A stretch of DNA of 64,000 bases from Sipunculus nudus. Its lineage: Eukaryota > Annelida > Sipuncula > Golfingiida > Sipunculidae. The translations under genes were made by a program, and so were the position numbers. The notes below the pieces were generated by a model, which saw only the letters and a list, made by a program, of their open reading frames with translations, had not been told where the DNA came from and ran no database searches. The stretch covers positions 86,751,142-86,815,141 of the forward strand of contig CM049306.1 in the NCBI GenBank assembly GCA_026874595.1, in the 5' to 3' direction. The number at the start of each line of letters is the position of its first letter. Position 1 is the first letter of the stretch. Below are positions 54,518-64,000 of the stretch, piece by piece.

Positions 54518-55187
54518 TTAATAATTTCATTTACTTTGTTTAGATAGAAGTTCAATTATTATCTGGCCATAACAGTATTTCAGATCAAAATTTAGTTTGC
54601 GAAATCACCGCAAGATGACAGCACAGATGTACCGACGTTCAGCCAACAGATGGCGCGAAAGCGCAATGATATTTACGACCGCATACATCAGACATCATGA
54701 CTATATCCTGTGCGTTACAACTCAGATTATGTTCACAGCATTATTGAGTCAGGAATGTGTATATTGTAAATGGTTCATGAGAAGAACTATTCATTTCGGC
54801 AGGTGAACTTCGCCGCAAGAGAACGCGCGAAAACTTGGGCTTCCAGGGGTCTCAGTCCCGCAGTATAAAATGGAGAAAATGGACTGTTCTCTATTGCATT
54901 TTTTGTAAACGTCCTTTTACTTACGTGAAAATTTGATCTTCGAAATTCTCGAGCAAGACTTGTCTTAAAATGTTTGGTAGTAATGAAATGCTGAATAAGA
55001 CACAGTATCTCACGTATTTACGACTTGTTTCATGAGTATAGCAGTGCGACGGCTTGCGTCCCATATGCACTGCATGTTAATCTGTAATTTCGTGCTGAAG
55101 CCATAGATTTTGGATAGAATTTTACACATTTACACGAAGAGCTTCTGCGTACATGCTATCTAACATATATGTTACAGTGTAATATAA

Positions 55188-55400
55188 ACTCATTAATTTT
55201 ACAAGGATTGTACAAATAGTTATTATGACTAATCGCGGCACTCTCCATGGCTCGGATGGTGGCGTTCGGTAGTGTCTAGAGGTGAAGGAAACTGCAGGAC
55301 CCGGAGAAAACCACCGGCCTTGGATTGGCCACTGCAGCCCCCTCTCATAGCCCCGCCGAGATCGAACCCGAATCGCCAGGGGGGACCCCTCAACTGTCCC
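55188..55400 (-). mobile_element. tRNA-derived SINE, family A, copy 3
   Basis: Same tail (TAGTCATAATAACTATTTGT on the minus strand), body (GTGGCCAATCCAAGGCCGGT) and B-box-like GGTTCGATCT as the copies at 20,388 and 38,873. It is GC-richer and perhaps younger, and lies about 100 bp upstream of the LINE. Confidence 0.7.
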
Positions 55401-55437
55401 CTTTTGCAACATAAACTGAAAAGGAGTAATTTTATTC

Positions 55438-55441
<4 letters not shown>

Positions 55442-55480
<39 letters not shown>
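55442..55480. repeat. (TA)n microsatellite
   Basis: A perfect TA run just before the LINE fragment, possibly marking its 5' insertion border. Confidence 0.9.
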
Positions 55481-55482
<2 letters not shown>

Positions 55483-55564
55483 GAATATTTATGCTCTTCT
55501 TTTATGAAATTATTTATTTTGTCATTACCTTTACTGTCTTTTCATGTCTGTTTAAATAACAAAG

Positions 55565-58333
55565 AAAGAAGATTCAACAAAGTTCAACTTAACTTTTATA
55601 ATAACATTCTGACAGGTTCAATTAAAGAACACACTCCCCACAAATAGTATATATTAGGCCAAATGATAAATCATGGATGAATGGAGCTGTGAAAACCCTT
55701 ATTAGAAAACGAAACAGACTCTGGAAAAGATACACACGGACGAAAGATTATACAGATTATCAAACATACAAGAGGATTCGAAACGACGTGGTCAAATTAA
55801 ACCGTGGTTTATTTAACGCTCATATGATAAAGATTAACACTGAATTATGTGATCGCGACACCTGTGCAAAACGCTGGTGGAAGTTATCCCGTTCGTTATA
55901 CGGAGGTAAATTAATACGAGGAATATCGTCACTCGAGAATGAGGGGAACTTTGTTACAAATGCTTTTGATAAAGCTGAGTTATTTAACCAATATTTTGTG
56001 TCACAATGTAACATCAACCAAAACGTTCTTGATCATCAAGAAATACAGTCTGAGCACGATGAATGTATAACTGATGTATTTATTACTGAAAAGGAAGTAC
56101 TGGATGTAATGAAAAATGTAAAACTAAATAAAGCTACAGGTCCAGGTGGAATAAATAACTTTATTATTAAGAACATGTCAGAAATTTTGAGTAAGCCTTT
56201 TTGCAAATTCTTTAATTATTGCTTAGGAAAAGGAGAGTTTCCATCTGACTGGAAAACCGCATATGTTACCCCAGTATATAAAAAAGGAACACGACACAAG
56301 GTAGAAAATTACAGACCGATATCTCTGCTAAATAATATTTCCAAAATAATGGAACGAATAGTTCATAACAGACTTTATGAGTACTTTGAGCGAAACAGCC
56401 TTCTGTCATTAACAAACTCAGGGTATAAGAAGAATGATTCGGCCATTAACTTGATTATTTCACTCTGTCATGACATTTATGCGGTTTTGAGAGAGGTCAC
56501 GAAATCCGACTTGTATGCCTCGACGCATCAAGGGCTTTCGACAGGGTGTGGCATAAAGGACTACTTTATAAACTAGAATGCCTCGGAGTAACGGGTTCTC
56601 TGCTTAAATTTATTAAAAGCTACTTAACTAATCGAAAACAATGCGTTGTTCTAGAGGGCTCACAGTCAAATAGTTTAAATATATATTCAGGCGTCCCGCA
56701 GGGTTCTATACTGGGACCACTCTTGTTTCTTGTTTATGTTAACGATATTGATTTGCACATGGAAAATAATATTAAAATGTATGCTGATGACACCTGTATA
56801 TATTCTGTTACTGATAACCCAGTCGATTCAGCGGAGTCTCTCAACCGTGACTTGCAGCGCTTGAGCCATTGGGCTAACAAATGGCATTTACAGTTCAACC
56901 CAACAAAAACTAAAGTTATATGCTTTTCAAGTAAAAGATCGAACAATACTCATCCACCGCTGTATTTTGACGACGTCAAACTGACTGACGTTACCAGCGT
57001 AAAACACCTCGGAGTGACACTTACTAAAAAATTGTCATGGTGCGAACATATTAATAATTTATGTCTTAAAGCTTCCAAAAAAATTGCCATTTTAAAACAT
57101 TATAAATTCAAAATGTCTATGAAAATACTGGAACGGTTGTACAAATCAATGGTTCTTCGGGTTTTAGAATACGGGTCACAAGTATTTAACAGCTGTACAG
57201 CGAAACAAAGTAATCAATTAGAAAGCATCCAGAGAAAAGCCGCACTTATCTGCACTGGCGCTTAAATCCCAACCAGCTAAAAAAATGTACGATGAGCTGC
57301 ATTGGCCTCATCTCTCCTACAGGAGAGATTTCCAGATACTTCTCACATTTTACAAAATGATCAATAACCTATCGCCACTTTATTTGAGAAAACTTATTCC
57401 AGAGACGCGCGACGATTCCAAATCTTATAATCTACGAAATAAACACAATATATATACACCACTCGTGAGAAAAGAACAATATAAAAGATCTTTTTTGCCT
57501 AGTGCATGTGAAAAATGGAACAAATTGCCCATTGAAATAAGAAATATTAATTGTCTTGAATCGTTCAAGCGCGCCCTGAAAATCCATTTATTCAAAACAA
57601 AGAAACCCGAAGACAGATGTTTCTATTTTCCCGTCAGAAAAGACGAGATAATTATCAATAGATTAAGATTCGGGGCTTGTCCTTTGAATCAGTATTTATT
57701 TAAAATCGGGAAAACGGATAGTCCACTTTGTAACTGTACAGCAGCTGAAGAAAGCACGGAACACTATTTACAACAATGTTCAAGGTACAGTCGATGTCGA
57801 ACCGACATGTTCACGTTCATTAAAACAGCATTTGACGAAGAAAAATACGATGTAAAATTATTTATCACACTTGATCCTACAACTAAAACTGAAAAGGAAA
57901 AGTTAATAGAATTCATATTACATGGGATAAATGCCCCATCAGATTTTATAAGTGATAAGATACGCAAAGCCTTAACACGGTTTATTACATGCACAAACTA
58001 AACGTTTTTAAATGATGTTATGTATTTACCACAGTGCTTCACTACTTATTATCTTGAAACCCGCTCTTGGTGCAGTATATAGTCAACGGTTTTCCTGCAT
58101 GAATTGTTTTCACGGCTGTTTATGTTTAGTCATTCTGTAAGAATATTTGTCGTCTATATTATGTTGTAAATATTGTATCACGTGCTTATATGTCATCTTA
58201 TGCTTATATGTCACCTTATGTTTAAATGTATATATGTTGTTATCGTCATTGTTAACATGTTACATGTTTACAGGGGAGCATGTCATTTAGCCAATGGCTA
58301 CTTTGTAATCCTGTTAAAATAAATATGTTCAAA
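55565..58333 (+). mobile_element. Non-LTR retrotransposon (jockey/CR1-like), 5'-truncated and frameshifted
   Basis: Three main open pieces (55677-56576, 56546-57265, 57285-58001) are one reverse transcriptase broken by frameshifts near 56,490 and 57,245, with another near 55,640. Motifs in order: YIRPNDKSWMNGAV (pre-RT), TPVYKKGTRHKVENYRPISL (RT1-2), CLDASRAFDRVWHKGL (RT3), SGVPQGSILGPLLFLVYVND (RT4) and the catalytic YADDTCIYS (RT5). These are followed by HLGVTLTKKLSW and a C-terminal cysteine/histidine region LCNCTAAEESTEHYLQQC. No endonuclease domain is upstream, so the copy is 5'-truncated. Its 3'UTR ends at AATAAA (58318-58323). The copy cannot be autonomous. Confidence 0.9.
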
Positions 58334-58339
58334 CCAAAG

Positions 58340-59732
58340 CAGTCTAGCTTAACGCTTCGCCCACATTTGTGGTGCCAATAGCCAGATACATGAGCGCGAG
58401 CGCAACACCCGTACGTTAAATGAACCCATCGTGAAACGAGACGTTTCAGATTGACAGGTGCTGACATCTATTGGATAAATCGGTTACATAATTTTTTTCT
58501 CGTTTTTTTGTCGGACTCGCAACTTGCGGACACGGAAGGCAATGTGTGTGTGATAAAAAGTATATTATTAGTATAAACATGCGATTGTTTTGTGTGTAAG
58601 CAACAATTTATTATACTGTTGCAGATTATGTTGAACATAAGATTAACGTTATATATCCAAATTTGGTCTGATATCTCTATTATAGTTCAGATTCAAGCGA
58701 TACAGATGTGGGATAAAACGCTTTGTAAAGTAATTTGTATCAGAACAAGAAGCGGGGTGCAGATTAATTAACAATACGGGTGGCTTTATATCAGCTGAAT
58801 GCATTTATATCAATGGAATTTTCTTGAAGAATAAGTGATTTTCAAGAAACAATCGTTTACATTGTCGAACAGATTTGTTTGATGATTTGGCTCATCTAGA
58901 TGAGGTGGAATACTTTTTTTCTGAAGAGTGTAGACATTTATATTCAGTCAATCAAACTTCAAGCCCTGTCGATTCTCTACAATACAACATATATAAACAC
59001 CGCATTGTGATTGCATGGCTTCAGGGCCGTCAATATAGGGGAAATGAGGGTTTATATACACACAGGCGCTTGAATCCCTATTTATAATAAAGTCTTCATA
59101 TCTCCAATGTTCTTAGAAATACTATATACGACGGAATCAGGTCAAATGACCCAATAATAAAACGGTTATACCGAGTTATCACTTGTTAGTGACAGCATTA
59201 CGAGGTTACTATGTAATATCATATATAAACCTTGTAAAGAATTAACGTATACTGTAAAAATAATGCCTTATTTTCTCAAATCTGATACTTATATATATTT
59301 GAAATGTGTGTTACCTGTTTAATGATTTTCGCGAGGGTTCCATCATCGCGATCTTATCATAGAGTAACCTACACAGATTATACCCATTATTGTATTAATA
59401 TATGAAATTAAAAGATCTGATATAATTTAAATATCAATCTGTCACCTGGGGGAAATATAATATATAATAATATTTGTCTTCCGACTTTGATATAAATGGC
59501 ATGGCTAAATGTAAATGGGATGCAAATGATAGTATAGATGATTGTTTATTTGCATGGGGAGGAGTGTCTTTTTCAGCATCTAAGGTTTTATTTTCGCGTA
59601 AATTTCGTTTTAACGGATATATATGGAAACTTTGAAATCCTTATACATGAACAAATAGCCACATATGGTGTATCCTTCATCGCATCGCCTGCTCCTGCCC
59701 ACAATATCAATATATCTGTTTATCTTTTTATC

Positions 59733-59735
<3 letters not shown>
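58340..59735. other. Gene-free DNA between the LINE and the microsatellite arrays
   Basis: Apart from the solo hAT-like end at 59,025 and a TTCGCGAGGGTT fragment near 59,325 (related to the 18,794 MITE), I see no gene or conserved segment. Confidence 0.4.
59025..59090. repeat. Solo end related to the 51,763 hAT MITE
   Basis: CAGGGCCGTCAATATAGGGG matches the left end CAGGGGCGTCAATATGGGGG of the 51,763 element. A partner end was not found. Confidence 0.5.
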
Positions 59736-59805
<70 letters not shown>

Positions 59806-60023
59806 CTATAAATCGATATATCTATATATTATTATAACTATATATCTATATATTATTATAACTATATATCTATATATTTTTATATCTATATATTTTTATA
59901 TCTATATATTTTTATATCTATATATCTATATATATATCTATATATCTATATATCTATATATCTATATATCTATATATCTATATATCTATATATCTATATA
60001 TCTATATATCTATATATCTATAG
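59736..60023. repeat. (TA)n run followed by TATATC/TATATCTA minisatellite
   Basis: About 60 bases of pure TA are followed by irregular TATATTTTTATATC units. These resolve into a regular 8-base TATATCTA array of roughly ten or more units up to 60,023. Open frames here encode only IYIYIY repeats and are not genes. Confidence 0.9.
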
Positions 60024-60171
60024 TGAGACAAATAGCACATGTTGCAATAATTAAGGTCCTAATGCATGGGCGTACTTTCCAATAAAAGATAATCATGATA
60101 AATAGTATTTACAATAACTATAACAAATCAACATTACTGTTCAACTGGTTTAAAAAAAAAGAATTAATCTG

Positions 60172-60173
<2 letters not shown>

Positions 60174-60232
<59 letters not shown>
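60174..60232. repeat. (TA)n microsatellite
   Basis: A perfect TA run of about 58 bases. Confidence 0.9.
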
Positions 60233-60235
<3 letters not shown>

Positions 60236-60330
60236 ACTTAAAGTCATACCATACAATAATATGAGAGAGAGGGAGAGAACGAGAGAGATATATAGAATGG
60301 GCCTTGCTTGCTGAGAAAATGTGAGGGATC

Positions 60331-60408
60331 CGGGGGGGGGGGGGGGGAGGGGGAGGGATAAATCAAATTAAAGGAGAACCGACAGAAGTCCCCCCCCCCG
60401 ATATCAGG
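60331..60408. repeat. Poly-G and poly-C tracts
   Basis: G-rich run (GGGGGGGG...AGGGGGAGGG) near 60,331-60,357 and a C run near 60,391-60,399. They are opposite in strand and about 45 bases apart, so they could pair. Confidence 0.75.
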
Positions 60409-61268
60409 AAACCTGCATGCTGTTATTTTCCGGACCCACCCTAACGTCACCTGTATGCAGAACAAAACCCTCACCACAGACTATCATATTTTTATTACGC
60501 TCACAATACAATTTATGAATATATTTATCTCATTATACGAAAAATAATATTTGCTCAAATATATTCTTCATAATTTACATTAGATTTAAACATTAAAATC
60601 TTCGGCTAACAGTCATGCCAATTCAATGAGGCCTTTGACATGTGCAATATCCTACATTTTTTACATTGGGATGATAAGTAAAATGATAATTGGGAAATGT
60701 AACAAAACTATTAACTGACATAATTATTTTGAAATTTTTAAAAAAAATTGTGTTTATCCCCCTAAAAAGTACGATTAACCAAAGTTACATAAAAAAATCA
60801 CTTGGACATGTCCTCCTGTAACCCCTCAAGGCCCAAGATATATATATAGTGTGTGCCAGAAGCATGCACATGTATATATGTATAAATATATGTAAGAACG
60901 AACACGGATGTATGTGGTCATTCGAGGAAGAAAATCAAGTAAACAATACACAGAACGTGACCGCAGTTCAAACTTTTTAAGCGTGAGAAGAGACGTTATT
61001 CAAAACAGATAAGAAATATCTGGTATAAATCTCTAGACCATGTTAAATCACCCCCGCTAATCATCAAATATGTGGCATCAACCGGATCTACAATTTTAAC
61101 CTTGATCACCCGAGATCAGTCAAAATATAAGTAACATATACAACACTGGAAATAGAAATTTCTTGAAGTAAAAAAAAAATTTGATAAATATGGTTTTCTG
61201 CTTATTTGTCTGTATATATATATTATATATATATATATGTAAATCAAACGATATTCATGGTGACTGCC

Positions 61269-61271
<3 letters not shown>

Positions 61272-61344
<73 letters not shown>
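61272..61344. repeat. (TA)n microsatellite
   Basis: A perfect TA run of about 72 bases, the longest uninterrupted one in the window. Confidence 0.9.
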
Positions 61345-61345
<1 letters not shown>

Positions 61346-61590
61346 TTGAAAATAATGTTGGATTACCGAAAATGCAAATTATGGAAGAGAATCAAATGAA
61401 CACGTTTTATTTTGTAATAGTTTCAAAGTACATTTATCTATATAGATTAATCGTGAGCTAATTTTATTCCTGTGAGAACAAATCAATGAACTATATATAA
61501 GGTATAAATCATACATAATTTCGTCTGGTTCTTAAATCGTTAACCCATCCTTTAAAAAAAGTAATTAAATCCGAAGCATAATTCTTTATA

Positions 61591-61636
<46 letters not shown>
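61591..61636. repeat. (CA)n(TA)n compound microsatellite
   Basis: ACACACAC for about 22 bases followed directly by a TA run. Confidence 0.9.
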
Positions 61637-61950
61637 CATGAAAAGGAACTCTGTGGGGATTCGGTCCTTTTACCAAATTTATTATTGTAAAACTCTCCAG
61701 AGGAAATCTCGAGAAAATATCGTCAGGAAATTCATGTGTACTATGGTCATACATAGTTACATCAGATTTGGTCAGGCTGTTGAACCCTAAAGATCTAGTG
61801 AGCATCACGCAAATACGGAAGGAAAAAGCTACTGTGGAACTGCTTCAGTTGTATTAGTTTAGTCTTAAAATAACATAAGATATAAACACTGTTTTTGTTT
61901 AGTGAACATTTCATGTATGGGCTTCTTCTTATAAATGGGATACATGTAAA

Positions 61951-61969
61951 TGGGGGGGGGGGGGGGGGC
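61951..61969. repeat. Poly-G tract
   Basis: A G run of about 18 bases. Confidence 0.85.
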
Positions 61970-62229
61970 TGCACTAAGGGTCAAGAACTGTATAAGAGCA
62001 ATCTATCTTTAAGTAAGGCTGAAGTGACGATCTTAAATTACAGACCTAGATAAGGGATTGCCAGACGAAAATGCGAAAGTCCCTGCAGGTAGCGCCAACA
62101 AAAGTTATTGTGTAACGGATTGATATTCTTGGTTTTGTCAGTCTATCTTATATCTGATTTGGCTGTAAATCATAGGGCCTACTCTGGTTTAATTAGTGAC
62201 GTCAATTACGAATTCGTAAAGCATCAAGC

Positions 62230-62230
<1 letters not shown>

Positions 62231-62279
<49 letters not shown>
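62231..62279. repeat. (TA)n microsatellite
   Basis: A perfect TA run of nearly 50 bases. Confidence 0.9.
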
Positions 62280-62282
<3 letters not shown>

Positions 62283-62289
62283 GAATTTG

Positions 62290-64000
62290 AAGCCAGTAAA
62301 CTTCGAAGTTAGCAGTTATCAGAATGAAACTATTTGGGTCTCCATTTCACCTGTCAGTCTGTTAGTAATTGCAAGCTTATCCTAAGCGTCCATTATTTGC
62401 TATGGAACTCATGCAGTTAATAGGTTCATCCAAAATACGACAGACGGTGCTATTGTGTAACGAAGACTGACTAACCGTGGCGGGTGAACATTTGTTGCAT
62501 AGGTCACAGAAAAACATAGGAATAACACTCCACTACACAATTTGTAAAATTAATCACAACAGATATGACAAAAATGCATTTCAAATCCTATACTTGCAAC
62601 ATAAATTATCAGTATAATAAAATTATGTTTGTTACTGCTCTCTGAAGAACATTTGTGACGTTGGACAATGTGAGAAAGCCCATGGTCCTGATTTAGAGTG
62701 ACAAACTGATTTGTAGAGTCCTGATTTCAGAGTGGTTTAGAGTGACAAACTGTTCTCTCCCTTGACTCACCATCATATAGTTACCGTCAGGTGGGGCCCT
62801 TGAAAAACGGCCCTTGAAAAAATTAATTGGAATTACCCCCCTCAGGACTTGCGTCGCATCATTCCCGACAGTCCAAGACCAAAAAAAAAGTGCATATATG
62901 AGCCGTAACCACAAAGGAGTTCCGTGACAAAGGTCCAATGCGACCACCGTAAACTATAATATGGATGCTTGCCACTGAAATATGAAAAATAAAACGTATA
63001 TCATGCCTCCATACACGGAATAGGATTTGTCTTGTATATAAAGTCTTGCTCGTTTTACCAACAGTGGATTTAATTATAAATTCACATTTATTGTAATCCA
63101 GTGTTTCGTGTTAATAAAGCCCAAACTGTATTCAGATATTATAAACTTATAAAATATTAGTACTGGCTTTAAATTTGTGCCTGGCGTTTGGTTTGGAAAA
63201 GGCAGGGGATATTTTTGTGCATTTGCAAGTGTGTGTGGGTTGGGGTTGGGGTGGGGGAAGAGTCTTTCACTGAGGTTCATACTTGTGTGTGTAGGAGGGG
63301 GGGGGGGAGAGTGGAATCTTTTACAGAGGTCTATACATAGACTTCAGCAATACTAAGGGCATCTGCATTTTAATTATACAGGGATTTTATTCGATAGGCC
63401 AGGATGCCGAATGAGCGGGGGTGTCGCTTTGGTAAAAGTATACCAGTGTACGAGATTACACTCTATTGTATTCTAGGATTCGTTGATTATAATAAATCAT
63501 CCTTAAGCACTACGCTCATAATTTAAAATTACTATGTTTGAATAATGTCGATACATGGGCCATACATATGCTTAAAAAAGTAATCCCCCACTCCCCCCCC
63601 CCCCCCCCCCCCCCCCAATGCACTTCATCCCACACAATGCGGCTATACAACATGTGCATGTAGGCCTACGTTTTATGCACATGCGCCGTTCCTTGAAGGA
63701 GACGAATTCTTACACGTTGGATCGAGGATTTGTGGATTGGGAAGATCTACAGTTAATAGGAAGGGGTCAATGCCATTTAAACATAATCAAATTAAAATGT
63801 CCTCAGATCCATAAAGATGAGCTGGTGTAACTTCCAGACCCGTCCCAGGAATAAATTTGGCCATATATATCATTTTTATTGATATTATCGACAGCAGGTA
63901 TACTGTATGTCGGTCACTAACTGCAGTCTGTGATTGTCACCTGTCGCCTGGTCTTGACATCTTTTGATCTGCCTTGTACGTTGCCATTAATAAAACTTGG
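62290..64000. other. Right flank, no gene recognised
   Basis: AT-rich with G-rich patches near 63,236-63,310 and a C run at about 63,592-63,617. Short open frames at 62,693-62,947 and 63,618-63,830 show no motif I recognise. Confidence 0.4.

Noticed and set aside
59538-59837. Open frame ending in IYIYIY repeats (similar ones at 61,181-61,399, 61,509-61,808 and 62,108-62,290)
   Set aside because: The frames are produced by (TA)n microsatellites and have no start context, splice support or conserved sequence.
59736-60023. CRISPR-like regular spacing
   Set aside because: The periodicity is a simple 8-base TATATCTA minisatellite with no spacers. This is eukaryotic DNA.

Overview
This is an AT-rich, intron-rich window of animal nuclear DNA. 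It has no prokaryotic gene layout. The three genes I can assemble are spliced with GT-AG introns, and the rest is dominated by short inverted-repeat transposons (MITEs), tRNA-derived SINEs, a degenerate non-LTR retrotransposon and (TA)n microsatellites. The gene set (an IRAK4-type death-domain protein, TMEM43, a probable axonemal protein) and the repeat style suggest an invertebrate metazoan. A mollusc or other lophotrochozoan is my best guess from repeat style alone; the species is not determinable here.

Layout. (1) 1-7,101, minus strand: the 5' part of an IRAK4/Pelle-type gene (death domain plus start of the linker). Its kinase domain would lie beyond the left edge. Two CAGTGATGTA-ended hAT-type MITEs sit in and beside it. 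(2) 7,102-10,435: the intergenic space between the head-to-head IRAK4-like and TMEM43 genes. It holds a ~1.95 kb fold-back structure whose two arms carry inverted arrays of the palindrome CGCTGATCAGCG. (3) 10,436-29,473, plus strand: a complete TMEM43 (LUMA) gene. Twelve coding exons join in frame to a 410-residue protein, and its introns are filled with MITEs, a SINE and tandem repeat blocks. The 3'UTR probably runs to a polyadenylation signal near 31,675. (4) 31.7-38.7 kb: repeats and AT-rich DNA with no firm gene. (5) 38,713-50,802, minus strand: a four-coding-exon gene for a ~225-residue coiled-coil protein I cannot name. Its promoter carries an RFX X-box-like site, so I infer a ciliary or axonemal role. 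A 44-bp segment spanning one of its splice donors is triplicated. A Tigger/pogo-type element sits in its first intron. (6) 50.9-64 kb: a gene-poor, repeat-rich block. It has a 650-bp hAT MITE with a perfect 8-bp target duplication, a retro-insertion flanked by a 25-bp direct repeat, a frameshifted LINE reverse transcriptase (about 55.5-58.3 kb), and long (TA)n and TATATC arrays.

The genes are not an operon and I see no evidence that they act together. TMEM43 is an inner-nuclear-membrane/ER protein, IRAK4 is a Toll/IL-1 receptor signalling adaptor kinase, and the third gene is probably ciliary. Most open frames in the window are chance reads through AT-rich or microsatellite DNA. I found no convincing new biological system. 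The most unusual structures are the fold-back palindrome array next to the TMEM43 start and the triplicated splice-donor segment.
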